Source: Candidatus Woesearchaeota archaeon
Lineage (GTDB): Archaea; Nanobdellota; Nanobdellia; Woesearchaeales; JAGVYF01
Assembly (NCBI GenBank): GCA_018303425.1
Contig: JAGVYF010000021.1
Coordinates: 1-42,081 of the forward strand
Reading direction: 5' to 3'
DNA: 42,081 nucleotides
The notes beneath the pieces are model-generated. The model was not told the origin of the DNA. It was given only the letters and a program-made list of their open reading frames with translations, and did not search any database. This document shows positions 34,359-41,704 of this stretch, piece after piece. The translations under genes were made by a program, and so were the position numbers. Positions within the stretch are counted from its first letter, which is position 1. Each line of letters starts with the position of its first letter.

Positions 34359-35226
34359 TTTTCAAATTATAAATTATTTGGCAGGTTTTACAAATATTTT
34401 GTGATGTGGGCTCTCCACATTTTTTACAAGTTTCTATATCCTTCTCTATTTTATAAACTTTTTTAAGAACCGGCAAAATTCTTAGAAAAGAATCAATTAT
34501 ATTTTCTCTAACTTGAGGGTTAATTATTTCCAGACTAGATAATACTTCTTTCATGCTCCTTCTTAAAGAATCATAGCTGCAGGGGCATTCTCCATATTTT
34601 ACAGGAAATTTTTGAATTTTGGAATATTTTTCAATGTCCGTTTCTCTTATAAAATATAAAGGTTTGACCCTTTGAACAAATTTTTCACTCTGAACAACGC
34701 CAGTTATGGGTCCAAGTCTTGCGCTAACAGAAAAATCCCCCCTAAGTAGATTCATCATAAATACCTGGGCCTCATCATCAAGATTATGCCCCAAAACTAA
34801 TTTGTTTGCGCCAAGTTTCCGAGAATATTTATTTAATAGATATCTCCTCAATACCCCGCAAATAGTGCATGATTTAAGATTTATTCCTTTTGATTTTAAA
34901 ATAGATCTAATATAACATAATGAATAACCAAATTCGTCCCTTAAAGAAATATGGTGCAATTTAATGTCCATTTCTTCACAAAAACTAACAAGGTTTTCTA
35001 AACTTTGTTTGCTATAATTCCCTATGAATGAATTGATAGTTATGGCTTCAAAATCATATCCTAATTTCTTTAACACATAAAGCATAACAGTAGAATCTTT
35101 TCCGCCGGATGCAGCTACTAAAATCTTGTCTTTTTTATTAAATAAAATATATTTGTCAATTGTTTTTTTAATTTTTTTTTCTATTTTATTAGTAAATTTT
35201 AATTCTGTTTTAGTTAATTTTTGCAT
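34351..35226 (-). CDS. ttuA: tRNA 2-thiolation enzyme, TtuA/Ncs6 family
   Basis: 291 aa. The PP-loop ATP pyrophosphatase motif is SGGKDS (40-45). The catalytic Fe-S ligands are C120 and C123 (KSCTICG) and C214 (GECPC). The GHNLDDEAQ motif lies at 146-154. A C-terminal zinc ribbon has C267, C270, C279 and C282. The N-terminal zinc finger of characterised TtuA (two CxxC-like pairs) is absent: the protein starts 30 residues before the PP-loop. TtuA-type enzymes put sulfur on U54 or U34 of tRNA using an Fe-S cluster; the iscS/iscU genes directly upstream would supply the sulfur and cluster. Overlaps iscU by 17 nt and rnp3 by 8 nt. Confidence 0.9.
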   Translation of the reverse strand: MQKLTKTELKFTNKIEKKIKKTIDKYILFNKKDKILVAASGGKDSTVMLYVLKKLGYDFEAITINSFIGNYSKQSLENLVSFCEEMDIKLHHISLRDEFGYSLCYIRSILKSKGINLKSCTICGVLRRYLLNKYSRKLGANKLVLGHNLDDEAQVFMMNLLRGDFSVSARLGPITGVVQSEKFVQRVKPLYFIRETDIEKYSKIQKFPVKYGECPCSYDSLRRSMKEVLSSLEIINPQVRENIIDSFLRILPVLKKVYKIEKDIETCKKCGEPTSQNICKTCQIIYNLKND

Positions 35227-35593
35227 TTTTTTGTTTATAATCTTTTAATGCTGATTTTAATGCTTCTTCGCCAAGGACTGAACAATGAACCTTTAATGCC
35301 GGAACTTCGCCAACATAATTTAAGATGTCTTGATTTGTCAACTTTTCTGCTTCTTCAATAGATTTATCTTTAGCAATTCGGCATAATGCTTCAGATGAAG
35401 CAATAGCAGCTACGCAACCAAATGTTAAAAATTTAATCTCTTTTATTTTATCATTTTCTATTTTTAAACTTACTTTCATTACGTCGCCACATTTCATGTT
35501 GCCGACTTCGCCGATTCCTGAAGCGTTCTCTACTTCTCCAGTATGTTGCGGGTTTCTAAAAAGTTCAATTAGTTTTTCATTGTAGTTCAACAT
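35210..35593 (-). CDS. iscU: Fe-S cluster scaffold IscU
   Basis: 127 aa from ATG 35593, chosen because GGTGA lies 5 nt upstream; the GTG at 35602 is part of that site. The cluster ligands are C35 and D37 (MKCGDVM), C60 (FLTFGCVAAIASSE) and H103-C104 (KVHCSVLGEEAL). The Asp after the first Cys is the residue that lets clusters leave. The common FGCGSAIASS motif here reads FGCVAAIASSE. It builds the cluster from sulfur given by IscS. It overlaps ttuA, whose product needs such a cluster. 30-nt spacer from iscS. Confidence 0.93.
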   Translation of the reverse strand: MLNYNEKLIELFRNPQHTGEVENASGIGEVGNMKCGDVMKVSLKIENDKIKEIKFLTFGCVAAIASSEALCRIAKDKSIEEAEKLTNQDILNYVGEVPALKVHCSVLGEEALKSALKDYKQKNAKIN

Positions 35594-35632
35594 TTTAATC
35601 ACCTTAAAGGTATTTGTAATTTGTAAATTAAT

Positions 35633-36772
35633 TTATTCCGCCTGAACAGGACTCATTTTTCTTAATTTTTCAATAACTTCTTTAACTGAATATATCACAT
35701 AATCTACTTCTTCTTCAGTTGTATTTTTACTTAATGTAAATCTTATGGCGCCATGCGCAATTTCATGTTTTAAACCTATTGCAAGTAAAACATGGCTTGG
35801 TTCTAAAGAATGTGAAGAACATGCAGAACCTGTTGAAACCGCAATGCCTTTTTGATCTAAACTAAATAATATCCCTTCTCCCTCTACAAATTTAAATGAA
35901 ATGTTAACATTATTTGCTAACCTTTTTTGAGGGTGTCCATTAAGTTTAGTATGGGGTATTTTTAATAGTTCAGCTGTTAATTTATTGCTTAATCTTCTAA
36001 TGTTAGTTATTTGATTGTCAAGTTTAGCTGCTTCTGCAAACCCTAATATTCCGGGAATATTTTCAGTGCCTGCCCTTATTCTTCTTTCTTGGACTCCTCC
36101 TTGTATTTGTGAAACTAAAGGAGTTCCTAATCTTACATAAAGTGCGCCAACCCCTTTTGGACCGTGAATTTTATGCGCGCTTAGACTAATCATATCAACA
36201 TTTATTTTTAAAACATTAATGGGTTCTTTTGTAAATGTTTGTACCGCGTCTGTATGAAATAAAATGTTGTGTTTATCTGCGATTTTTCCTATCTCTGCAA
36301 TCGGCTGTATTGTGCCAATTTCATTGTTAGCATGCATTATTGTAATTAATATAGTCTCTTTTTTGATAGATTCTTCAAGTTTTCTTAAATCTACTAATCC
36401 GTATTCATCAACTTCAAGATATGTAACAGTAAATCCTTTTTTTTCTAATTCCTTACACGTATTAAGAACCGCCGGATGTTCAATTTTTGAAGTAATTATA
36501 TGCCCTTTTCCTTTTGCATCTGCAACTCCTTTAATTGCTAAATTGTCTGATTCTGTCCCTCCAGAAGTAAATATAATTTCTTCAGGCTTAGCATTTAATT
36601 TTTCAGCAATTGTTTTTCTTGCATTTTGTAAAGATTTATAGGCATCTTGCCCAAATCGATGTAAGGATGAAGCATTGCCATAGTTTTCTAAAAAGTAATT
36701 TTTTATAGTTTTTGCTACATTTAAATCTACTTGTGTAGATGCTCCATTATCCATGTAAACTATTTTTTTCAT
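35633..36772 (-). CDS. iscS: Cysteine desulfurase IscS/NifS
   Basis: 379 aa, full length for class I desulfurases. PLP site: HANNEIGT (146-153), H99 in IEHPAV, D175 in FHTDAVQT, and the Schiff-base K201 in SLSAHKIHGPKGVG. The sulfur-carrying Cys is C318 in STGSACSSHSLEPSHVL. It takes sulfur from cysteine and passes it to IscU and probably to TtuA. Second gene of the operon started by the Cys-rich HTH regulator, which ends 15 nt upstream. IscS/IscU are less common in archaea than the Suf system. Confidence 0.95.
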   Translation of the reverse strand: MKKIVYMDNGASTQVDLNVAKTIKNYFLENYGNASSLHRFGQDAYKSLQNARKTIAEKLNAKPEEIIFTSGGTESDNLAIKGVADAKGKGHIITSKIEHPAVLNTCKELEKKGFTVTYLEVDEYGLVDLRKLEESIKKETILITIMHANNEIGTIQPIAEIGKIADKHNILFHTDAVQTFTKEPINVLKINVDMISLSAHKIHGPKGVGALYVRLGTPLVSQIQGGVQERRIRAGTENIPGILGFAEAAKLDNQITNIRRLSNKLTAELLKIPHTKLNGHPQKRLANNVNISFKFVEGEGILFSLDQKGIAVSTGSACSSHSLEPSHVLLAIGLKHEIAHGAIRFTLSKNTTEEEVDYVIYSVKEVIEKLRKMSPVQAE

Positions 36773-36787
36773 TTTAATAACCTTTAT

Positions 36788-37147
36788 TCATTTGAAACAA
36801 ACTTCACAGCACTCTTCCCTTAAATGATTACATTTATGAATATTACACAAAATTTTGGTTTGTTTTGCTATTTTACATATTCGCTGTATTTGTTCAACAA
36901 GCAACTCTGGTTTTTTTGATATAATTTTTGCGCTATTTGTTATTTCTTTTAAAGTAACGTTATTAAATTCTAATTCACTTGCTCTTTTTAACTTCAAATA
37001 TTGTGTTATTGCCGCCCTTGAAGTACCTAATATCCTTGAAATTTCGCTTTGTTTTAACTCTAGTTTTAATAAGGATTTAGCCAGCTCTCTCCTAATTGCA
37101 GGCAGTAAATACCATACTTCTAATTCTTGGGGCATAATTATGGCCAT
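36788..37147 (-). CDS. HTH regulator with C-terminal Cys cluster, putative Fe-S sensor of the isc operon
   Basis: 119 aa. The N-terminus (EVWYLLPAIRRELAKSL) and HTH (LKQSEISRILGTSRAAITQYLKLKR, about 31-55) match the archaeal XRE-type family known as COG2522. The last 30 residues carry six Cys: C91, C101, C106, C113, C114 and C117, spaced like a metal or Fe-S binding site. It is the first gene of the iscS-iscU-ttuA-rnp3 operon, and an 18-bp palindrome sits 30 bp before its start. The most economical reading is an Fe-S-responsive autoregulator that works like bacterial IscR, though unrelated in fold (inference). A shorter start at 37135 (MPQELEV) is possible. Confidence 0.8.
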   Translation of the reverse strand: MAIIMPQELEVWYLLPAIRRELAKSLLKLELKQSEISRILGTSRAAITQYLKLKRASELEFNNVTLKEITNSAKIISKKPELLVEQIQRICKIAKQTKILCNIHKCNHLREECCEVCFK

Positions 37148-37176
37148 TTTTAAATCTCATCATGATAGTTGTGTTT

Positions 37177-37194
37177 TGTTAACTATAGTTAACA
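37177..37194. promoter_or_regulatory. 18-bp perfect palindromic operator of the isc operon
   Basis: TGTTAACTATAGTTAACA is its own reverse complement. On the minus strand it lies just after the TATA box TTTATAAAT (37198-37206, which overlaps the stop of the TrmB gene) and covers the expected transcription start. A protein bound here would block the operon. The HTH regulator encoded 30 bp downstream is the likely ligand. Confidence 0.65.
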
Positions 37195-37199
37195 CTTAT

Positions 37200-37994
37200 T
37201 TATAAATCTTTTGATTTTTCCCAAGAATTTTTAAACATTTCAGAAACAGATTTAACAAGAAAACTGGAATCTACCCATATTCCCGTATCATAAGCAGGAT
37301 GAATTTCATTATCAGATTGAAGCATCATTAAAATTTGTTTATTATCAACCATAGTAAACCTATGTAAATAAGAAGATTTTTTTATATTTGCAACTTCTTT
37401 ATATTTTTCAATTTTTGAATTTTCAAGTTCTCCAAAAACAAAAATATTTGTATTAATATTTCTTATTTTTGCTTCTTTTAAAGAATTAAATATATTTTTG
37501 TATGTATTAAAAAGTTCTTCAGCTGAACAACTAATAACAATTTCAGATTTTGCATTATTAACCATATTGTTTATATGATGGTATAATGAAAGTCTAGACT
37601 TGATATATCCGGAAATATCAGTAAAATCTAATGTTTCGATACCTTGAGAATGAAGTAAGCTTAATTCTTCAATGAATTCGCCAGTTTTAATATCATCAAG
37701 AGATTTTATTTCCTTTTCAGCCATATCTTTTACATTTCTTTTAACTCTTTCAATAACTTCATTTGGTGAAACAGCTAAATATTTGAAAGGTTTCCCTAAT
37801 TTTGTTATAATAAATCCTTTTTTTTCAAGAGATTCTAGAACATCATATGCTCTTGATCTCGGTACAGTTGCAATATCACTTAATTCTCCGGCGGTTGAAA
37901 CTCCTTTTGATAATAAAGCACACCATATTTTAGATTCATAGGAGTTAAGACCAAACTCTTTTATTTTGTTTAAAAAATCTATTTTTACTATCAT
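37200..37994 (-). CDS. TrmB-family transcriptional regulator
   Basis: 264 aa. The N-terminal winged helix (about 1-75) has the family pattern LNSYESKIWCALLSKGVSTAGELSDIATVPRSRAYDVLESLEKKGFI followed by KLGKPFKYLAVSP. A coiled segment links it to a C-terminal domain with SEIVISCSAEELF and FTMVDNKQILMML, as in TrmB proteins that sense sugars or other ligands. It stands alone next to the origin and transcribes away from cdc6. Its stop codon overlaps the TATA box of the isc operon, so the two units could interfere. Ligand not evident. Confidence 0.88.
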   Translation of the reverse strand: MIVKIDFLNKIKEFGLNSYESKIWCALLSKGVSTAGELSDIATVPRSRAYDVLESLEKKGFIITKLGKPFKYLAVSPNEVIERVKRNVKDMAEKEIKSLDDIKTGEFIEELSLLHSQGIETLDFTDISGYIKSRLSLYHHINNMVNNAKSEIVISCSAEELFNTYKNIFNSLKEAKIRNINTNIFVFGELENSKIEKYKEVANIKKSSYLHRFTMVDNKQILMMLQSDNEIHPAYDTGIWVDSSFLVKSVSEMFKNSWEKSKDL

Positions 37995-38136
37995 ATTCTT
38001 TTAATTTTTATTTGCTTTTTAAGGATTTCTATATATTTGTCCCATCAAGGTAACAAAAAGAAATATTCTAATGTAATGATTTAATTATAGAGGAGAGACA
38101 CCTTAATTTCATATAGAAAAAATTTTTTAAATGAAT

Positions 38137-38776
38137 AACCCCTCCGCAAGCGAAAGGGAATTCTCTAGTTAAACTCCTAACCTTAATAAATTATGAGATA
38201 TTTTTGAAATTCGTGTATTTAATTAATTATTGTAATCTACAGATACTATAAAATTTTTGATTTTATATACAAAAATAGTCAGATTATTTTTGTATTAAAC
38301 TATTGAAATAATAAAAATAACCTACATTTTTAATAAAAATAAAAAATTATATCTAATATATATTTATAATTTTATTATTATTTGACTATTATTTATTTGA
38401 TTTTAAAAAAAAAGTAATAAATATGTTTTATTATTTATTTATATTTTTAATTATTTATTGATTAAAAATTAAATGATTTTTTATTATTGTAGAGTTATAA
38501 TAGTTTTTAGTTAATTAAATTCGTATTTTATTATTAAACCTTAATTTGTTATATTTTTAAATATATATAATAGAGTATGTTATTGTTAAATGTTTATTAT
38601 TATTATTATTTTCTATATGGAAAATAATAATATATAAATAAAATTAAACTATAAAATCTAAAATAAATTAAAAATAAATGAATTAATTATAAAATAACTA
38701 TAATAAAAAATAATAATTAGATATAAAATAATACAAAAATAAAAGTAAATATAGTTTCCAAACGAAATGAAGGGGT
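38137..38776. other. Probable replication origin (ORB-like sites around an AT-rich unwinding region)
   Basis: About 590 bp (38165-38750) consists almost only of A and T, the most AT-rich part of the window, without genes. It is bounded by two GC-richer elements in inverted orientation. On the right, GTTTCCAAACGAAATGAAGG with GGT after it (38754-38776) resembles archaeal origin recognition boxes (TTTCCA, GAAA, G-string). On the left, 38137-38162 reads on the minus strand TTCCCTTTCGCTTGCGGAGG followed by GGT. Both G-strings face away from the AT region. An inverted word CATATAGAAAA / TTTTCTATATG also flanks part of it (about 38110 and 38620). cdc6 follows directly, the usual archaeal oriC neighbour. 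The remainder of 37995-38136 shows nothing else. Confidence 0.65.
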
Positions 38777-38813
38777 ATAGGGCAGACAATTGTTAAAAAC
38801 GAAAACAACAATA

Positions 38814-38821
38814 TTTATATA
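38814..38821 (+). promoter_or_regulatory. TATA box of the cdc6 transcript
   Basis: TTTATATA is centred 25-26 nt before ATG 38843, the start of a leader mini-ORF. This predicts a transcript beginning at or near that ATG and carrying a leader of about 48 nt before cdc6. Confidence 0.5.
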
Positions 38822-38842
38822 CCTTGAGTTCTTATGGAAAAT

Positions 38843-38890
38843 ATGGAAAAGATTAAAAAAATGTTTAATAAACAAAGGAGGAAAATATAA
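38843..38890 (+). CDS. Leader mini-ORF directly in front of cdc6
   Basis: ATG 38843 opens a basic 15-codon frame (MEKIKKMFNKQRRKI) whose TAA at 38888-38890 touches the TTG start of cdc6. A further ATG at 38834 would make 18 codons. The cdc6 ribosome-binding GGAGG (38877-38881) lies inside this frame, encoding its two Arg. Translation of the leader could open or block the cdc6 start, giving control of initiator dose. No homology evidence; chance is possible. Confidence 0.35.
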   Translation: MEKIKKMFNKQRRKI

Positions 38891-40108
38891 TTGACAGAAA
38901 AACCATTAGATGATTTTTTTGAAAAATTTTTAAATAAAGAAAGTGTATTTAGCAATAAAAGAATTTTAGAATCAAAATATACTCCTGAAACAGTACCTCA
39001 TAGAGATGAACAGATTAAACAAATTGCCAATATACTTGCTCCATGTTTAAAATTAGATAAGCCTTCTAATCTTTTTATTTATGGCAAAACAGGAACCGGA
39101 AAAACACTCTCTGTGAAATGCACAACCAACAAAATTAAAGAAATGGCCGATTTAAGAGGAATACCTGTTTGTATTATTTATATAAATTGTAAATTAAAAA
39201 GAATCGCCGATACAGAGTATAGATTAATTGCAGAGTTTGCAAAAAATTTAGGTAAAGAAATACCTGCAACAGGTTTACCTACTCAAGAAGTTTATAATTT
39301 ATTTTATAAAGAATTAGACTCAAAAGAACAATTAGTTATTTTAGTTTTAGATGAAATTGATCAAATTAAAAAAGCCGGAAACCTCATTTTATATAATTTA
39401 ACAAGAATTAATCAAGGGCTACAAAAATCTCAAGTAAGTATAATAGGGATTTCAAACGATTTAACGTTTGCTGACAATCTTGATGCAAGAGTGAAAAGCT
39501 CCTTATCTGAAGAAGAGTTAATATTTCCTTCATATAATGCAATACAATTACAAGAAATTTTAAGAGATCGCGCGGATCAGGCATTTAGAAAAGAATCTAT
39601 TGAAGTCGGAGTAATAGAAAAATGCGCAGCATATGCCGCACGAGAGCATGGTGATGCAAGAAGAGCTTTAGAACTTTTAAGGGTGGCAGGAGACATTGCT
39701 GATAGAGGGGGAGGCAACAGAGTAAAGATAGAGCATATTGATGAAGCGGAATTTAAAATTGAAAAAGATAGAGTATTAGATATAGTTTCATCCCAACCTA
39801 AACAATTTCAAGCCACTCTTTTTTCAATAATTTCAATATATTCACAAAGAAAAGGAATGATATTTACAGGAGAGGTTTATGAATTATATAAAGGGATTTG
39901 TTCAAAAATAGGGATTATCCCTTTAACACAAAGAAGATTATCGGACATTATTGCAGAATTAGATATGCTGGGAATTATTACTGCTAAAGTTATTTCAAAA
40001 GGGAGATATGGAAGGACCAGAGAAATAGATTTGGCAATTCCGCATGGAACAATTGGAAAAATAAATAATATTTTATTAAAAGCATTAGAGCTTAAAGAAG
40101 GAGACTAA
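38891..40108 (+). CDS. cdc6: Replication initiator Orc1/Cdc6
   Basis: 405 aa. The start is TTG 38891, with GGAGG ending 9 nt upstream. AAA+ motifs are Walker A GKTGTGKT (65-72), Walker B VILVLDEIDQI (near 155-165), sensor 1 IIGISNDLTF, and the sensor 2 helix with HGDARRALELLRVAG. The C-terminal winged helix (about 310-405, PKQFQATLFSIISIYSQRKG onward, then RLSDIIAELDMLGIITAK) binds origin boxes. It loads MCM at the origin just upstream. The gene stands between oriC and the DNA polymerase D genes, a common archaeal arrangement. Confidence 0.97.
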   Translation: MTEKPLDDFFEKFLNKESVFSNKRILESKYTPETVPHRDEQIKQIANILAPCLKLDKPSNLFIYGKTGTGKTLSVKCTTNKIKEMADLRGIPVCIIYINCKLKRIADTEYRLIAEFAKNLGKEIPATGLPTQEVYNLFYKELDSKEQLVILVLDEIDQIKKAGNLILYNLTRINQGLQKSQVSIIGISNDLTFADNLDARVKSSLSEEELIFPSYNAIQLQEILRDRADQAFRKESIEVGVIEKCAAYAAREHGDARRALELLRVAGDIADRGGGNRVKIEHIDEAEFKIEKDRVLDIVSSQPKQFQATLFSIISIYSQRKGMIFTGEVYELYKGICSKIGIIPLTQRRLSDIIAELDMLGIITAKVISKGRYGRTREIDLAIPHGTIGKINNILLKALELKEGD

Positions 40109-40140
40109 TTATCTCTTTTTTATTTTTTTGGGGGTATAAC

Positions 40141-41700
40141 ATGGATGAAAAAAAGATAGTTTCACATTTCTTAAATAGAGGAATTTTGATGAGTCCGGAT
40201 GTTTTGATTAATAAGGAATCTTTTGAAAAATTTATGATAGAGAATAAATTAGAGGAAACAGATTTTGAAGCATTGTCTCTTTTTTTTAAAAATAGTTTTT
40301 ATAAAATCGACACAAAAACAGAAGAAAAAAACAATCGTTTTATTATGCCTTTTTCTGAAAAAGAGACTAATAAATTAGAAAATAGGGCAATTAAAATAAA
40401 CTCAGGGCAAACTGAAAAAATCTCCCCTACTCCTCATTTAAATAATTCCTTGGTGAAAATCGTATTTTCATATGAAGAAGAAAGTAAAAAAAGAACCTGT
40501 GAAGATTTTATTTCTTATTTTAAAATCAGATTTAAATCAATAAGAAACATTCTTCAAAATAGGCAAGAGTTACAAAATGTTATTTCTATTCAAAGATTAA
40601 ACATGAAAAAAGAAAAAGAAACCGTTTCTATAATTGGAATGGTTTTGGAGATACAAAAAACAAAAAAGGGCAATTTAATGGTAATATTAGAAGACTTAAC
40701 AGATAAAATTACCTGTGTTGTATCTAAAGAGAACACTGAATTATTTGAACAGAGTAAAGAAATAGTTTTGGATGAAGTAATTGGACTAAGCGGGTATTTT
40801 AATGGCAGCATTATTTATGTAAATACATTTGTTTGGCCGGATGTTCCTTTTAGCAAAGAGCTTAAAAAAGCGCCAAATGAAGCATATGCTGTATTTATAT
40901 CAGATACGGAATTTGGAAATAAATTTTTTCAAGAAGCAAGCTGGAATAATTTTATTAAATGGATCAGGGGAGAAATAGGCACTGATGAACAAAAACAGAT
41001 AGTTCATAAAATAAAATATCTTTTTATTGCAGGCGACCTTGTAGATGGAGTAGGGATTTATCCGGGACAAGAAGCAGATTTAACTATTTCTGATATCTAT
41101 AAACAGTATGAAGTATTTGCAGAGTATTTAAAACAAATTCCAAAAGAAATAACCATTATTACATCTCCTGGAAACCATGATGCGATGAGAATTGCGGAAC
41201 CTCAGCCACCTTTATACCGTGATTTTGCTGCAAAAGTATGGGAACTGCCAAATGTGATAAATGTTAGCAACCCCGCAATAATAAATATTCACGCATCAGA
41301 ATCTTTTCCCGGATTTGATGTTTTGATATATCATGGATATTCTTTTACTTATTATGGTGACAACGTTGAATCATTAAGGACTGCAGGCGGAATTAATAGG
41401 ACAGATTTAATCCTTAAGTTTCTTATGAAAAAAAGACACTTAGCGCCAACACATCAATCTTCTTTATATTTGCCAACTTCAGAAAAAGATTTTTTATTTA
41501 TAGAAACCGTGCCGGATTTTTTCGTAACAGGGCACGTTCATCAGGTTGCGGCATTAAATTATAGAAATGTTACATTGCTTAATTGTTCATGTTGGCTGAG
41601 TCAAACCCCATATCAAGAGAAAATGGGTGTTAATCCTGAAATTTCAAAAGCAATTATTGTTAATTTACAAACCAGAGAAATAAAAATTATGAGGTTTTAA
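40141..41700 (+). CDS. polB: DNA polymerase D small subunit DP1 (3'-5' exonuclease)
   Basis: 519 aa. An N-terminal helical region and linker precede an OB fold (about 160-230, VSIIGMVLEIQKTKKGNLMVILEDLTDKITCVV) and a calcineurin-like phosphoesterase domain from about 250. Metal-binding motifs are SDTEFG (254-259), AGDLVDG (D299), GNHD (345-347 with N345, H346), YHGY (H398) and GHVHQ (H465, H467). The first motif is usually SD.H.G; here the His is Glu257. It proofreads for the large subunit and binds PCNA. GGGGGT lies 6-11 nt before the ATG. The large-subunit gene follows 4 nt after the stop. Confidence 0.95.
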   Translation: MDEKKIVSHFLNRGILMSPDVLINKESFEKFMIENKLEETDFEALSLFFKNSFYKIDTKTEEKNNRFIMPFSEKETNKLENRAIKINSGQTEKISPTPHLNNSLVKIVFSYEEESKKRTCEDFISYFKIRFKSIRNILQNRQELQNVISIQRLNMKKEKETVSIIGMVLEIQKTKKGNLMVILEDLTDKITCVVSKENTELFEQSKEIVLDEVIGLSGYFNGSIIYVNTFVWPDVPFSKELKKAPNEAYAVFISDTEFGNKFFQEASWNNFIKWIRGEIGTDEQKQIVHKIKYLFIAGDLVDGVGIYPGQEADLTISDIYKQYEVFAEYLKQIPKEITIITSPGNHDAMRIAEPQPPLYRDFAAKVWELPNVINVSNPAIINIHASESFPGFDVLIYHGYSFTYYGDNVESLRTAGGINRTDLILKFLMKKRHLAPTHQSSLYLPTSEKDFLFIETVPDFFVTGHVHQVAALNYRNVTLLNCSCWLSQTPYQEKMGVNPEISKAIIVNLQTREIKIMRF

Positions 41701-41704
41701 ACCT

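Noticed and set aside
38165-38750. Short AT-only open frames in the origin region
   Set aside because: They are random products of an almost pure A/T sequence without ribosome-binding sites or protein-like composition.
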